Of a stretch of DNA of 64,000 nucleotides, positions 28,396-37,714 are shown piece after piece. Made by a program: the position numbers and the translations under genes. The DNA comes from Lachnospiraceae bacterium (lineage in GTDB: Bacteria > Bacillota > Clostridia > Lachnospirales > Lachnospiraceae). The notes beneath the pieces are model-generated. The model saw nothing but the letters and a program-made list of their open reading frames with translations, was not told where the DNA came from and made no database searches. The stretch covers positions 124,001 through 188,000 of the forward strand of contig JAFTKW010000004.1 of assembly GCA_017453065.1 (NCBI GenBank), read 5' to 3'. How positions within the stretch are numbered: the stretch's first letter is position 1; every line of letters starts with the position of its first letter.

Positions 28396-29421
28396 ATGGG
28401 ATATATAGAATTTGACCAGAGCAGACCATTTGACATAGTACTTCTAGGAAGAGTGGCAGTGGACTTCAATCCTGTGGATTACTTCCAACCATTGGAAGAA
28501 TGCACCACCTTCAAAAAATATGTAGGCGGATCACCTGCCAATATAGCAGTAGGTACAGCGCGCCATGGACTTAAGACGGGTTTTTTTGCAAGAGTGTCAG
28601 ACGATCAGCTTGGAGATTTTGTAACTCATTTTTTTGAAAAAGAAGGAATTGATACATCCAGGATTCGCAGATGCGAACACGGAGAGAAGATAGGTTTGAC
28701 CTTTACAGAAATTCTGTCTCGCGATGAATCCAGCATATTGATGTATCGTAACTGCATTGCGGATTTACAGTTAAATCCAGCAGATATAGACGAAGAATAT
28801 ATCAAAGGGACAAAAGCGCTTTTGATTTCGGGAACATCCTTGGCTGCCAGCCCATCCAGAGAGGCAGCCCTCAAGGCAGTTATGCTGGCAAAGCGTTTTG
28901 GAACCAGAATTATTTTCGACATAGACTACCGCGCTTACAACTGGCAGAGTCAGGATGAAATCTCTATCTATTACTCTATGGTGGCCAAAGAGGCGGATAT
29001 CATCATGGGCTCTAGAGAAGAGTTTGACCTGATGGAAAGACTGATAGAGCCGGGCAGAGATGATCTTCAGAGCGCCAAGGCATGGCATGCTCACAATGCC
29101 AAGATAGTGATTATCAAGCATGGAAAGAAGGGCTCTACAGCCTATACCTGCGATGGCAAGCAATATACTGTAAGACCATTCCCAGTGGAAGCACTGAAAT
29201 CCTTTGGCGGTGGAGATGGCTATGGTGCGGGATTTTTGTATGGCCTTTTCCATGGCTGGGATATGTACGACTGCCTGGAATTTGGCTGTGCACAAGCGTC
29301 CATGATGGTGGCAGCCCATTCCTGCTCAGAAGATTTGCCAAGGGCAGATGAAGTACATGCCTTTATCAAAGCCAGCAAGGAAAAGTATGGCGACAACGTA
29401 TGCTGTGACCGTAAAGGATAG
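28396..29421 (+). CDS. iolC: 5-dehydro-2-deoxygluconokinase
   Basis: 341 residues, PfkB/ribokinase family. It phosphorylates 5-dehydro-2-deoxy-D-gluconate (DKG) to DKG-6-phosphate in myo-inositol catabolism. The N-terminal GRVAVDFNP and [10 protein letters not shown] segments and the C-terminal [10 protein letters not shown] anion-hole motif with the catalytic Asp are present. Assignment to IolC rather than another PfkB kinase rests largely on the following iolD, iolE, iolG and iolB. Confidence 0.9.
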   Translation: MGYIEFDQSRPFDIVLLGRVAVDFNPVDYFQPLEECTTFKKYVGGSPANIAVGTARHGLKTGFFARVSDDQLGDFVTHFFEKEGIDTSRIRRCEHGEKIGLTFTEILSRDESSILMYRNCIADLQLNPADIDEEYIKGTKALLISGTSLAASPSREAALKAVMLAKRFGTRIIFDIDYRAYNWQSQDEISIYYSMVAKEADIIMGSREEFDLMERLIEPGRDDLQSAKAWHAHNAKIVIIKHGKKGSTAYTCDGKQYTVRPFPVEALKSFGGGDGYGAGFLYGLFHGWDMYDCLEFGCAQASMMVAAHSCSEDLPRADEVHAFIKASKEKYGDNVCCDRKG

Positions 29422-29477
29422 CAGACGATAGGCCGAAGGGCCCCAAAATAAGGAAAAGAATAAAAGAGGGTATTGTT

Positions 29478-31400
29478 ATGGGAAACGTTAGAATGACAGT
29501 TGGTCAGGCGATTGTAAAATTCTTAGACAACCAGTATGTGGAATTGGATGGAAAAGAGACCAAGTTTGTAGAAGGCATTTTTACAATTTTTGGACACGGC
29601 ATCGTGGTTGGTTTGGGACAAGCGCTGGATGAAAATCCAGGTGGACTTAAGGTTTATCAGGGGCGCAATGAGCAGGGAATGGCGCATGTGGCAACTGGTT
29701 ATGCGAGACAGAACAATAGACGCAAAATCATTGCATGTGCATCCTCTATTGGACCTGGTGCAGCGAACATGGTTACGGCTGCTGCAACAGCAACTGTGAA
29801 CCGCATTCCGCTTTTGTTATTCCCAGGAGATACTTTTGCAGTAAGGCAGCCAGACCCAGTGTTGCAGCAGATAGAGCAGGAGACTTCTCCATCTGTAACT
29901 ACCAACGATGCATTTCGCCCAGTATGTAAATTCTGGGATAGAATAACCAGACCAGAGCAGTTGATGTCGACCTTGACTCAGGCTATGAGAGTGCTGACTG
30001 ACCCTGCCAAGACAGGCGCAGTTTGCGTAGCATTGTCTCAGGATGTGGAAGGGGAATCTTACGACTTCCCGGATTACTTTTTTGAAAAACGTGTGCACAG
30101 GATTCGTCGAATGATTCCGGTACAGGAAGATTTGAATGAACTGGTGGAACTGATTTGCGCCAGCAAAAAGCCAATGATTATCTGTGGCGGTGGAGTGCGC
30201 TACTCTGAAGCAGGTGCTACATTGGAGGCTTTTGCAGAGAAATTCAAGATTCCATTTGCAGAGACACAGGCTGGAAAGAGTGCATGCCGTTCTTCTCACC
30301 CATATAACTTGGGAGGCGTTGGCGTGACAGGCAACTTGTCTGCCAATACCATTGCCAGAGAGGCAGATCTTATTATTTCCGTAGGCAGCAGACTTTCAGA
30401 CTTTACAACCGGTTCTAAGGAACTGTACGGCAGGACCAAACTGGTAGCCATCAATGTTTCCATGTTTGATGCAGGAAAGATGGATGCACATGTGGTACTT
30501 GGGGATGCAAAGGTTACCTTGGAACTTGCTGGTAAGGCCCTGGAAGAAAAAGGTTATGTCAGTGGATATGGCAAAGAAATTGAAGTGGCAAAACGCAGCT
30601 GGGATGAAGAATACGGCCGCTTGGCGATTTATACATATGGCAAGAATTTCCGTCCAATTATCAAAGCTAGAAACGAATCCAGTATTCCTGAGTTTGTAGA
30701 ACTGACGGGTGGAGAAGTAGTGCAGACTTCTGCTATCGCACTTATTCGTGAGACCATCGACAAGGATGCGATTATTGTAGGTGCTTCCGGAAGTCTTCCA
30801 GGAGATTTGCAGAGAATGTGGACTACAGACTGTAAGGATTCCTACCAAATGGAATATGGATATTCTTGTATGGGATATGAGATTGCAGCTTCCTTGGGTG
30901 CTAAGTTGGCATTCCCAGAGCAGGAGGTGTATGCGATGTGTGGAGATGGAGCATTCCTGATGATGCACAGCGAATTTATTACCTCTTTGCAGGAAAAACG
31001 CAAAATCAATGTTCTTTTGTTTGATAACTGTGGATTTGGCTGCATCAACAACCTGCAGATGAGCAATGGCATAGGTAATTTGGCTACAGAGTTTCGCTAT
31101 CGCGATGACGAAGGTGGCTTGAATGGCTCTATGATGCCAATTGATTATGCAATGGTTGCAGCTGGCTACGGTGCAAAAACATACACTGTCAAGACTTTGG
31201 AAGACCTGAAAAACGCATTGCAGGATGCAAAGAAGCAGACAGTATCCACGCTGATTGATATCAAGGTATTACCAAAGACGATGACAGATGGATATCATTC
31301 ATGGTGGAATGTGGGCTTGGCAAGCACAACTGGTGTGAAAGCACAGCAGGATGCTTATGACAAGCTGATCGAAAACAGAAAAAATGCAAGACAATACTAA
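29478..31400 (+). CDS. iolD: 3D-(3,5/4)-trihydroxycyclohexane-1,2-dione hydrolase
   Basis: 640 residues, ThDP-dependent. It opens the ring of the diketone made by IolE to give 5-deoxyglucuronate. The family order is present: N-terminal Pyr domain ([13 protein letters not shown] near 36; the catalytic-type Glu lies in the [14 protein letters not shown] stretch), central domain, and a C-terminal PP domain with GDGAF ... [10 protein letters not shown]-like cofactor motif (about 490-525). The length is typical. GAGGG-type ribosome site before the ATG. Confidence 0.95.
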   Translation: MGNVRMTVGQAIVKFLDNQYVELDGKETKFVEGIFTIFGHGIVVGLGQALDENPGGLKVYQGRNEQGMAHVATGYARQNNRRKIIACASSIGPGAANMVTAAATATVNRIPLLLFPGDTFAVRQPDPVLQQIEQETSPSVTTNDAFRPVCKFWDRITRPEQLMSTLTQAMRVLTDPAKTGAVCVALSQDVEGESYDFPDYFFEKRVHRIRRMIPVQEDLNELVELICASKKPMIICGGGVRYSEAGATLEAFAEKFKIPFAETQAGKSACRSSHPYNLGGVGVTGNLSANTIAREADLIISVGSRLSDFTTGSKELYGRTKLVAINVSMFDAGKMDAHVVLGDAKVTLELAGKALEEKGYVSGYGKEIEVAKRSWDEEYGRLAIYTYGKNFRPIIKARNESSIPEFVELTGGEVVQTSAIALIRETIDKDAIIVGASGSLPGDLQRMWTTDCKDSYQMEYGYSCMGYEIAASLGAKLAFPEQEVYAMCGDGAFLMMHSEFITSLQEKRKINVLLFDNCGFGCINNLQMSNGIGNLATEFRYRDDEGGLNGSMMPIDYAMVAAGYGAKTYTVKTLEDLKNALQDAKKQTVSTLIDIKVLPKTMTDGYHSWWNVGLASTTGVKAQQDAYDKLIENRKNARQY

Positions 31401-31417
31401 GGCGGAGGATAGAAGGT

Positions 31418-32317
31418 ATGTTTTCAGGAAAAGAAGTGAAATTAGGAATTGCTCCAATCGCATGGACAAATGATGATTTGCCAGAACTAGGTGGAGAGAA
31501 TACATTTGAACAGTGTGTCAGTGAAATGGCACTGGCAGGCTTTACAGGTTCTGAAGTTGGTAATAAATATCCAAAAGATCCAGCGGTGTTAAAACCAGCG
31601 CTCAATCTTCGCGGTATTGAAATCTGTAATGCATGGTTTTCTACCTTCCTAATCAGTAAGCCATACGAAGAGACAGAGGTTGAATTTGAAAAGCATGTTG
31701 CCTTTTTGGCAGCCATGGGAGCAAAGGTGGTTGGTGTATCTGAACAGAGCTATAGTACACAGGGCATTCAGGACCAGCCAGTATTTGAAGGAAAGTATGA
31801 AATGAACGACGAAGAGTGGGCACTTCTGTGTGAAGGCTTAAATCGCCTTGGAAAACTTTCTTTGGAAAAATATGGCGTAGCATTAACCTTCCATCACCAT
31901 ATGGGTACTGTAGTGCAGAGCGCAGCCGAAGTGGAGCGCATGATGAAGGGAACAGACCCTGCATATGTAAGTCTTCTTTTTGATAGCGGTCATTTTGCAT
32001 ACTGCGGAGAGGACCCAGTCCAGATGGTGGCGCTTTATGCAGATCGCATCAAGCATGTGCATTTAAAGGACATTCGTCCTGAAGTGGTTCGTCGAGTAAA
32101 GGCAGAGGGCCTGAGCTTTTTGGAAGGAGTTCGTCAGGGAGCATTTACTATCCCTGGTGATGGATGTGTAGAGTTTGCGTCTATCTTTAAGGTGTTAGCA
32201 GAAAGTGGCTACGAAGGATATATGGTAGTGGAAGCAGAGCAGGACCCTGCAAAGGCTAATCCACTGGAATATGCAATTCGCGCCAGAAAGTTTATTAGAG
32301 AGCAGACAGGACTATAG
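31418..32317 (+). CDS. iolE: myo-inosose-2 dehydratase
   Basis: 299 residues, xylose-isomerase-like TIM barrel. It dehydrates 2-keto-myo-inositol to the trihydroxycyclohexanedione. The opening [16 protein letters not shown] is characteristic of IolE. Metal ligands lie in the TFHHHMGT (about 151-158) and [10 protein letters not shown] (about 212) segments. It starts 17 bases after iolD with AGGATAGAAGG upstream. Confidence 0.95.
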   Translation: MFSGKEVKLGIAPIAWTNDDLPELGGENTFEQCVSEMALAGFTGSEVGNKYPKDPAVLKPALNLRGIEICNAWFSTFLISKPYEETEVEFEKHVAFLAAMGAKVVGVSEQSYSTQGIQDQPVFEGKYEMNDEEWALLCEGLNRLGKLSLEKYGVALTFHHHMGTVVQSAAEVERMMKGTDPAYVSLLFDSGHFAYCGEDPVQMVALYADRIKHVHLKDIRPEVVRRVKAEGLSFLEGVRQGAFTIPGDGCVEFASIFKVLAESGYEGYMVVEAEQDPAKANPLEYAIRARKFIREQTGL

Positions 32318-32330
32318 GAGGGTAAAAGAT

Positions 32331-33344
32331 ATGGTAACAGTAGGCATTATTGGAGCAGGAAGAATAGGTAAAGTACATACAGAGAGTATCTGCAATTATG
32401 TTCGCAATGCGAAAATTAAGATGGTAGCAGATCCATTTATGAGCGAGGAAACCGAGAAGTGGCTTAAGGGAATGGGCGTTGCGAATACATCAAAGGATTA
32501 CCATGAAATCTTAAATGATCCTGAGATTGATGCAGTATTGATCTGTTCATCCACCAACACACATTCCAATATTTCTCTGGAAGCAATCGCTGCTGGCAAG
32601 CATGTGTTCTGTGAAAAGCCAATCGACCATGACTTGGCGAAGATTAAAGAAGTAGTAAAGGCGTTGGAAGGCAGTAGCATCAAATATCAGGTTGGCTTTA
32701 ACCGTAGATTTGACCACAATTTTGCTGCAGTGAAAAAAGCAGTGGTAGACGGAAAAATTGGAGAAACACATATTATCAAGGTGACATCAAGAGACCCTGA
32801 GCCACCAAGTGCTGAGTATGCAGCTGTTTCAGGAGGAATGTTCCTGGATATGACAATCCATGATTTTGATATGGTTCGTTTCCTCGCAGGCTGTGATGCG
32901 GAAGAAATTTATGTACAGTCCGCAGTTTTGGTAGATCCAGCTATCGGCGAAGCAGGGGACGTAGATACAGCAGTAATCACTATCAAGATGGAAAATGGAG
33001 CTATCGCAGTGATTGACAACTCAAGACGTGCTGCATATGGATATGACCAGAGAGCAGAAGTGTTTGGTTCTAAGGGTATGGCAGCAACTTCCAACGACAC
33101 AGCGTCCAGCGTAGTTCTCTCTACACAAGATGGTGTTACAGGCGAGAAACCTCTCTATTTCTTCCTAGAGAGATATATGCAGTCCTTTGCAACAGAAGTA
33201 GGCTGCTTTATCGATGCTATAGAAAATGACACAGATACTCCACTTGGCGTAGTGGATGGACTGAAGCCAGTTTTGATGGGCATTGCGGCAAAGAAATCTG
33301 TAGAGGAACACAGACCTGTAAAACTTTCTGAAATTCAGTATTAA
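32331..33344 (+). CDS. iolG: inositol 2-dehydrogenase (Gfo/Idh/MocA family)
   Basis: 337 residues from the ATG at 32331, which has an ideal AGGAGGG site. A longer in-frame start overlapping iolE is rejected. It oxidises myo-inositol at C2 with NAD, the first pathway step. N-terminal GIIGAGRIGKVH (NAD fold), CEKPIDHD (the Lys of the EKP motif), and DMTIHDFDMVRF with catalytic Asp/His. Related enzymes use scyllo-inositol or other polyols, but the operon makes myo-inositol the best substrate. Confidence 0.92.
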   Translation: MVTVGIIGAGRIGKVHTESICNYVRNAKIKMVADPFMSEETEKWLKGMGVANTSKDYHEILNDPEIDAVLICSSTNTHSNISLEAIAAGKHVFCEKPIDHDLAKIKEVVKALEGSSIKYQVGFNRRFDHNFAAVKKAVVDGKIGETHIIKVTSRDPEPPSAEYAAVSGGMFLDMTIHDFDMVRFLAGCDAEEIYVQSAVLVDPAIGEAGDVDTAVITIKMENGAIAVIDNSRRAAYGYDQRAEVFGSKGMAATSNDTASSVVLSTQDGVTGEKPLYFFLERYMQSFATEVGCFIDAIENDTDTPLGVVDGLKPVLMGIAAKKSVEEHRPVKLSEIQY

Positions 33345-33364
33345 TTTCAAAATAGACTAAAAAT

Positions 33365-33390
33365 GTGGCACGCCCTGTTGGACGTGCCAC
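33365..33390 (+). other. intercistronic hairpin between iolG and iolB
   Basis: GTGGCACG (33365-33372) and CGTGCCAC (33383-33390) are exact complements with a 10-base loop, 18 bases before the iolB start. There is no T tract. It may protect or punctuate the message. Confidence 0.75.
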
Positions 33391-33407
33391 TTACGAAGGA
33401 GAAAAAT

Positions 33408-34187
33408 ATGAGCCAGGAATTCAGTTATCCAAAGTTTGATGAACATGGCGTAAAAATAATTTCCACAGCGGGTGATGCTGTGAATGATATGATGATGAAC
33501 ATTACTGTTTATCGCATGAAGGAAGGAGAGGTAAGAACCTTCTTATACCCTACAGATGAGATGGCGGTGCTACTTGTTTTGGGCGAAGTAAGCTTTGCGT
33601 GGAATGGTGAAAACCGAAGCGGAAAGAGAAGTAGCTTTATTGAAGAGGGGCCACATTGTCTGCATGTTAGCAAAGGCGTGGAAGTGACGGTGAAGGCACA
33701 GACAGATAGCGAGGTGCTGGTACAGACCACAGAAAATAGCAGAGACTTTGCTCCTGTTTTTTACAGACCAGAAGATTGTAGAGATGATATTTTCGGGAAA
33801 GACGTATTTGACAACAAGATGAAACGAACCGTTCGTACCGTTTTTGATTACAGCAATGCGCCTTATTCCAATATGGTAAATGGTGAGGTCATCAACCATC
33901 AGGGTGGTTGGTCTAGCTATACACCGCATCATCATCCGCAGCCAGAGGTTTACTATTATCGTTATGAGAGACCAGAAGGCTTTGGAGCATGCTTTATTGA
34001 CGATATGGCATACAAGATTATGGACGGAAGCTGCGCAGCGATTCCTTGTGGCAAAACGCATCCACAGGTAACGGCTCCAGCATTTCCTATGTACTACTGC
34101 TGGATGATTCGTCATTTGGAAGGCAATCCATGGACGGACCGTGTGGTAGATCCAAGATATACGTGGATTGATGGAAGCATGAAGTAA
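33408..34187 (+). CDS. iolB: 5-deoxy-glucuronate isomerase
   Basis: 259 residues from the ATG at 33408 (AAGGAG 8 bases before); an upstream in-frame ATG at 33363 lies inside the hairpin region and is unlikely. Bicupin fold. The metal site is in TPHHHPQPEVYYY (about 178-190), which is diagnostic. It converts 5-deoxyglucuronate to 5-dehydro-2-deoxygluconate, the IolC substrate. With iolG, iolE, iolD and iolC the route to the kinase product is complete here. Confidence 0.95.
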   Translation: MSQEFSYPKFDEHGVKIISTAGDAVNDMMMNITVYRMKEGEVRTFLYPTDEMAVLLVLGEVSFAWNGENRSGKRSSFIEEGPHCLHVSKGVEVTVKAQTDSEVLVQTTENSRDFAPVFYRPEDCRDDIFGKDVFDNKMKRTVRTVFDYSNAPYSNMVNGEVINHQGGWSSYTPHHHPQPEVYYYRYERPEGFGACFIDDMAYKIMDGSCAAIPCGKTHPQVTAPAFPMYYCWMIRHLEGNPWTDRVVDPRYTWIDGSMK

Positions 34188-34207
34188 AAAACAGAGGAGT
34201 ACCTTTG

Positions 34208-35161
34208 ATGAAAAAGTACGCGTTTGGTGTAGATGTAGGTGGGACCACTTGCAAGATTGGCTTTTTTACAGTGGATGGAGAACTGCTTGAAAAGTGGGAA
34301 ATTCCTACAGATACAAAGAACAATGGCGCAAAGATTCTTTTAAACATTGCAAACGAGATTGACCGTAAGCTGGAAAAAGAGAGCATAGATAGAGACGAGT
34401 TGTTGGGCATTGGCATAGGCGTTCCTGGACCGGTGACGGGTAATAGCGTTGTAAGTGTTTGTGAGAATCTTGGCTGGGAAAATGTAAATGTGGCAGCTGA
34501 CTTGACGGCGTTGACAGGTCTGGTGGTAAAGGCAGAAAACGATGCCAATCTGGCCGCACTAGGTGAGATGTGGAAGGGAAATGCAGCAGGCAGTAAGAAT
34601 ATGATGCTGGTCACTCTTGGAACTGGAGTTGGAGCTGGGGTGATTGTAGATGGCCAGGTAATAGCGGGAGCAAGAGGCGCAGCAGGCGAAATAGGCCATA
34701 TGGTGGTCTGTTTTGAGGAACAGGAGATGTGTGCTTGTGGCAAATATGGATGCCTGGAACAGTATGGTTCTGCAACAGGTATTGTACGCCTTGCCAAGAG
34801 AAGACTCCAAAAGCTAAAAAATACAGATGGAGCACATGACACCAACTTGTCGAAGAAGGCTGTGCTAACTGCGAAAGCAGTATTTGACGCTGCAAAGGCT
34901 GGAGATATAGTGGCTCTTGAGACAGTAGATGAAGCTGGCAGGATTTTGGGCGCGGCACTTGCCAATGTGGCATGTGTGACCAATCCGGAAGTGATTGTGA
35001 TAGGAGGCGGTGTTTCCAAGGCTGGCAGTATTTTGACAGATGTAATTCAAAAGAATTTTACCATTCATGCTTTTACAGATTGCCGTGATGCCAGATTTGT
35101 GCTTGCATCCCTGGGAAATGATGCTGGTATATATGGTGGAGTAAAACTTTTACAGCAATAA
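34208..35161 (+). CDS. ROK-family sugar kinase (glucokinase-like)
   Basis: 317 residues from the ATG at 34208 (AGGAG 8 bases upstream; a TTG three bases earlier is less likely). ASKHA fold: DVGGTTCKIG (phosphate 1), ENDANLAALGE (catalytic Asp region, about 110-120), GTGVGAG (phosphate 2), and the ROK zinc motif CACGKYGCLE (about 178-187). It phosphorylates a hexose such as glucose, or perhaps mannose. As the last gene of the operon it probably salvages a hexose released by the glycosidases. Confidence 0.9.
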   Translation: MKKYAFGVDVGGTTCKIGFFTVDGELLEKWEIPTDTKNNGAKILLNIANEIDRKLEKESIDRDELLGIGIGVPGPVTGNSVVSVCENLGWENVNVAADLTALTGLVVKAENDANLAALGEMWKGNAAGSKNMMLVTLGTGVGAGVIVDGQVIAGARGAAGEIGHMVVCFEEQEMCACGKYGCLEQYGSATGIVRLAKRRLQKLKNTDGAHDTNLSKKAVLTAKAVFDAAKAGDIVALETVDEAGRILGAALANVACVTNPEVIVIGGGVSKAGSILTDVIQKNFTIHAFTDCRDARFVLASLGNDAGIYGGVKLLQQ

Positions 35162-35180
35162 TAAGTAAGGAAAAGCGCTC

Positions 35181-35261
35181 ATGAAGCAGATTCAAGGGTG
35201 CTATGCCGGCGGGCCTGTGGTAGTGTGCAGGAACCAACACAAGAAAAAGAGCGGAATTTAG
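35181..35261 (+). other. possible 26-codon ORF or structured RNA before the terminator
   Basis: An ATG at 35181 opens 26 codons (beginning MKQIQGCYAGG) ending at TAG 35259-35261, with AAGGA nine bases upstream. The same stretch also has CGCTC (35176-35180) complementary to GAGCG (35250-35254), so it may be an RNA structure and not a gene. It matches no RNA family I know. Confidence 0.25.
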
Positions 35262-35293
35262 ACCGAGCTTTGCAGTAGCAAGGCTCGGTTTTT
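35262..35293 (+). terminator. terminator ending the importer/inositol operon
   Basis: A 12-bp stem (ACCGAGC...GCTCGGT, one G-U) with loop AGTA, followed by TTTT. It closes the long plus-strand gene train. Confidence 0.9.
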
Positions 35294-35317
35294 ACGTGGC
35301 GGGTCCTTACCTAAACA

Positions 35318-35346
35318 TTGCACCCACTAGTCCTTTGTGGTAAAAT
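35318..35346 (+). promoter_or_regulatory. promoter of the pseudaminic-acid-type operon
   Basis: TTGCAC (35318-35323) and TAAAAT (35341-35346) with a 17-bp spacer. A leader of about 70 bases follows and contains a small hairpin GGCCATA/TATGGTC (about 35385-35402). Confidence 0.6.
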
Positions 35347-35423
35347 ACATGAAAATGGGTGAGGTGTGCCCAGCGGTTAGATGGGGCCATAAGCATATGG
35401 TCGTTTGAGAGATGGAGTAGAGT

Positions 35424-35963
35424 ATGATTATTAAAAATGGATGTGTAACACTGAGAGCAATTGAAGTGAGGGATGCGGAACTTTTGCTTGGAATGATGAA
35501 TTCCCCTGAGATTGAGAGAGCAATCGGAGGGTTTTCTTTACCTGTAAATGAAGCGCAGCAGCGAGAGTGGATTGACAAATATCGCAATACAGAGAAGCAG
35601 ATTCGCTGGATGATTGAATTGGACAACGGTTGCACCATTGGCGTAATTATGCTGTTTGATATTGATATGAAGAATGGTACGGCTGAAGTGGGATACAAGA
35701 CTATGGCAGAAAAAGATGTCCGTATCAAAGGGGACATGGACGATGCTATGCAGGGAGTCCTCGGATATGCGTTTGGCGAACTGAGACTGAACTGTGTATA
35801 TGCCCATGCCTTGGTAACCAACGAGCGCAGTGAGCGTATGCTCGAGCGAAATGGCTTTTCGAAAGAGGGCGTACTTAGACAGAGGACCTTCCAGAATGGT
35901 TCGTATGTAGATATGAATGTTTTTTCTATTTTAGGAAATGAATTTGATACAAAAGCGAGATAA
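35424..35963 (+). CDS. GNAT N-acetyltransferase (PseH-like)
   Basis: 179 residues, single GNAT domain. LRAIEVRDAELL at the start and NERSERMLERNGFSKEGVLRQ near the end are typical of GNAT enzymes that acetylate amino sugars. First gene of an operon with pseF, pseI and pseG, so it is the best candidate for acetylating the 4-amino group of the pseudaminic acid precursor (PseH step). The sequence alone does not distinguish this from RimJ/RimL-type acetyltransferases. Confidence 0.8.
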   Translation: MIIKNGCVTLRAIEVRDAELLLGMMNSPEIERAIGGFSLPVNEAQQREWIDKYRNTEKQIRWMIELDNGCTIGVIMLFDIDMKNGTAEVGYKTMAEKDVRIKGDMDDAMQGVLGYAFGELRLNCVYAHALVTNERSERMLERNGFSKEGVLRQRTFQNGSYVDMNVFSILGNEFDTKAR

Positions 35964-35968
35964 AGTAG

Positions 35969-36676
35969 ATGAGTAATATAGTGATTATCACCGCAAGAGG
36001 CGGAAGCAAAAGAGTACCAAGAAAAAACATCAAAGAGTTTTGTGGAAAGCCTATATTGGTTTATTCCATTGAGGCGGCTTTGGAAAGTGGCGTCTTTGAC
36101 GAGGTCATGGTATCTACCGAGGATGAGGAGATTGCTCAGATTGCCAGAGCGGCAGGAGCAAAGGTGCCTTTCCTTCGAAGCGCAAAGACAGCAGATGATT
36201 TTGCGACATCTGCAGACGTGATAGAGGAAGTTTTGACAGAGTATGCAAAGATGGGGCAGAACTTTGAATATGCCTGCATTCTTTATCCAACAGCACCTTT
36301 TGTGACTGGAGCAAAACTGAAGGAAGCCATGGGAATGCTACAGAAAGAAAAAGTGGATTCTGTACTTCCAATGGTACAGTTTTCTTTCCCACCACAGAGA
36401 GCCCTTGTGATGGAGGATGGCAAGATTCGCTTTGCAAATCCCGAGCATGCCAAGACCAGATCGCAGGATTTACAGCCAATGTATCACGACTGCGGTCAGT
36501 TTTGTTGTTTCACTACAAAGTTATTTCTTACCAAGCGTACTTTGGTGACAGACAATACTTTGGGCGTGATTTATCCAGAGTCGGAGGTGCAGGATATTGA
36601 TACTTTAGAGGACTGGAAATTAGCGGAACTCAAATATAGGATGATGAAGGAGAGAAGCCATGGCGTTTCGAATTAA
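35969..36676 (+). CDS. pseF: pseudaminic acid (nonulosonate) cytidylyltransferase
   Basis: 235 residues. It activates a nonulosonic acid with CTP to a CMP sugar. The N-terminal ARGGSKRVPRKN nucleotide-binding motif, LYPTAPFV (about 106-113) and DCGQFC (about 173-178) match PseF rather than NeuA. It starts 5 bases after the GNAT gene with only a weak ribosome site, so coupling is likely. Its end overlaps pseI by 17 bases. Confidence 0.88.
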   Translation: MSNIVIITARGGSKRVPRKNIKEFCGKPILVYSIEAALESGVFDEVMVSTEDEEIAQIARAAGAKVPFLRSAKTADDFATSADVIEEVLTEYAKMGQNFEYACILYPTAPFVTGAKLKEAMGMLQKEKVDSVLPMVQFSFPPQRALVMEDGKIRFANPEHAKTRSQDLQPMYHDCGQFCCFTTKLFLTKRTLVTDNTLGVIYPESEVQDIDTLEDWKLAELKYRMMKERSHGVSN

Positions 36677-37712
36677 GAACCGTGAGATAGGGCCGGGATA
36701 TCCGGCCTATATTATTGCTGAGATGTCTGCCAACCATGCAGGCAGCTTAGAGCATGCAAAAGAGATTATATGGGCAGCCAAGGAAGCGGGAGCAGACTGT
36801 ATCAAGATTCAGACTTATACAGCAGATACCATTACGTTGGATTGTGACAATGAATATTTTACCATCAAATCAGGACCTTGGCAGAAGGAAAACACAATGC
36901 ATGCGCTTTATGGGAAAGCGAACACCCCATGGGAGTGGCACAAGGAGTTAAAGGAAGAGGCTGAAAAAGCGGGAATCGATTTCTTTTCTACGCCATTTGA
37001 TGAGAGTGCAGTAGATTTCTTGGAGGAACTGGGAGTAGAGTTTTACAAGATTGCGTCTCCGGAGATGGTTGATATTCCGTTGATCAAATATGTGGCATCC
37101 AAAGGAAAGCCTATTATTATGTCTACAGGAATGGCAACCCTGGGAGAAATTGAAGAAGCAGTAAAGGCGATTCGTAGCCAGGGAAATGAACAGCTGGCGA
37201 TTCTTCGATGCGCAACGGCCTATCCAGCGATTACCGACCAGATGAATCTTGCGACGCTTAAGAATATGGCAGATATATTCCAAGTTCCAGTAGGCCTTTC
37301 TGATCATTCACAGGGTGCTATTGGTGCAGTTGCAGCGGTGCTTCTTGGGGGTTCTATCATCGAGAAACACTTTTGCATTAGTAGAGATATAGAAAGCCCA
37401 GATTCTTTCTTTTCCATGAATAAGGAAGAGTTTGCATCTATGGTATCTGATATAAGGCAAGCAGAAAAGGCAAGAGGACATATTCAGTATGGACCGATGA
37501 AACAGGAAGAATTTAATCTTGTGAACAGGAAATCTATCTTCTGTAGTGCGCCTATCAAAAAGGGTGAAAGATTCACGCCCGACAATGTAAGAGTGGTAAG
37601 ACCTGGGTATGGCTTGGAGCCTAAGTATTATGATAGATTGATTGGAAGCGAAGCTCTCTGCGACATTGAGTTCGGTACTCCTATCGCATTTGGAATGTTT
37701 GGAGAAAAATAA
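36660..37712 (+). CDS. pseI: pseudaminic acid synthase (NeuB family)
   Basis: 350 residues. It condenses phosphoenolpyruvate with a 6-deoxy-diacetamido hexose. N-terminal TIM barrel (AEMSANHAGSLEHA near 20, IKIQTYTADT near 46, STGMATLGEIEEA near 146), then a C-terminal SAF antifreeze-like domain (about 290-350). The YTADT stretch and the pseF/pseG neighbours favour PseI over NeuB or LegI. Confidence 0.9.
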   Translation: MAFRIKNREIGPGYPAYIIAEMSANHAGSLEHAKEIIWAAKEAGADCIKIQTYTADTITLDCDNEYFTIKSGPWQKENTMHALYGKANTPWEWHKELKEEAEKAGIDFFSTPFDESAVDFLEELGVEFYKIASPEMVDIPLIKYVASKGKPIIMSTGMATLGEIEEAVKAIRSQGNEQLAILRCATAYPAITDQMNLATLKNMADIFQVPVGLSDHSQGAIGAVAAVLLGGSIIEKHFCISRDIESPDSFFSMNKEEFASMVSDIRQAEKARGHIQYGPMKQEEFNLVNRKSIFCSAPIKKGERFTPDNVRVVRPGYGLEPKYYDRLIGSEALCDIEFGTPIAFGMFGEK

Positions 37713-37714
37713 GC

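Noticed and set aside
32271-32330. Upstream in-frame extension of iolG overlapping iolE
   Set aside because: The ATG at 32331 has an ideal ribosome site and the protein then begins at the NAD fold; the extension has no family counterpart.
34087-35019. Long antisense ORF (310 codons) opposite the ROK kinase
   Set aside because: Low-complexity Ser/Ala/Pro composition and complete overlap with a clear kinase gene; no start signal.
35162-35293. tRNA, SRP RNA or 6S RNA in the gap after the ROK kinase
   Set aside because: No cloverleaf, no TTCGA/T-loop and no conserved SRP tetraloop region; only a terminator and a weak small-ORF/stem remain.
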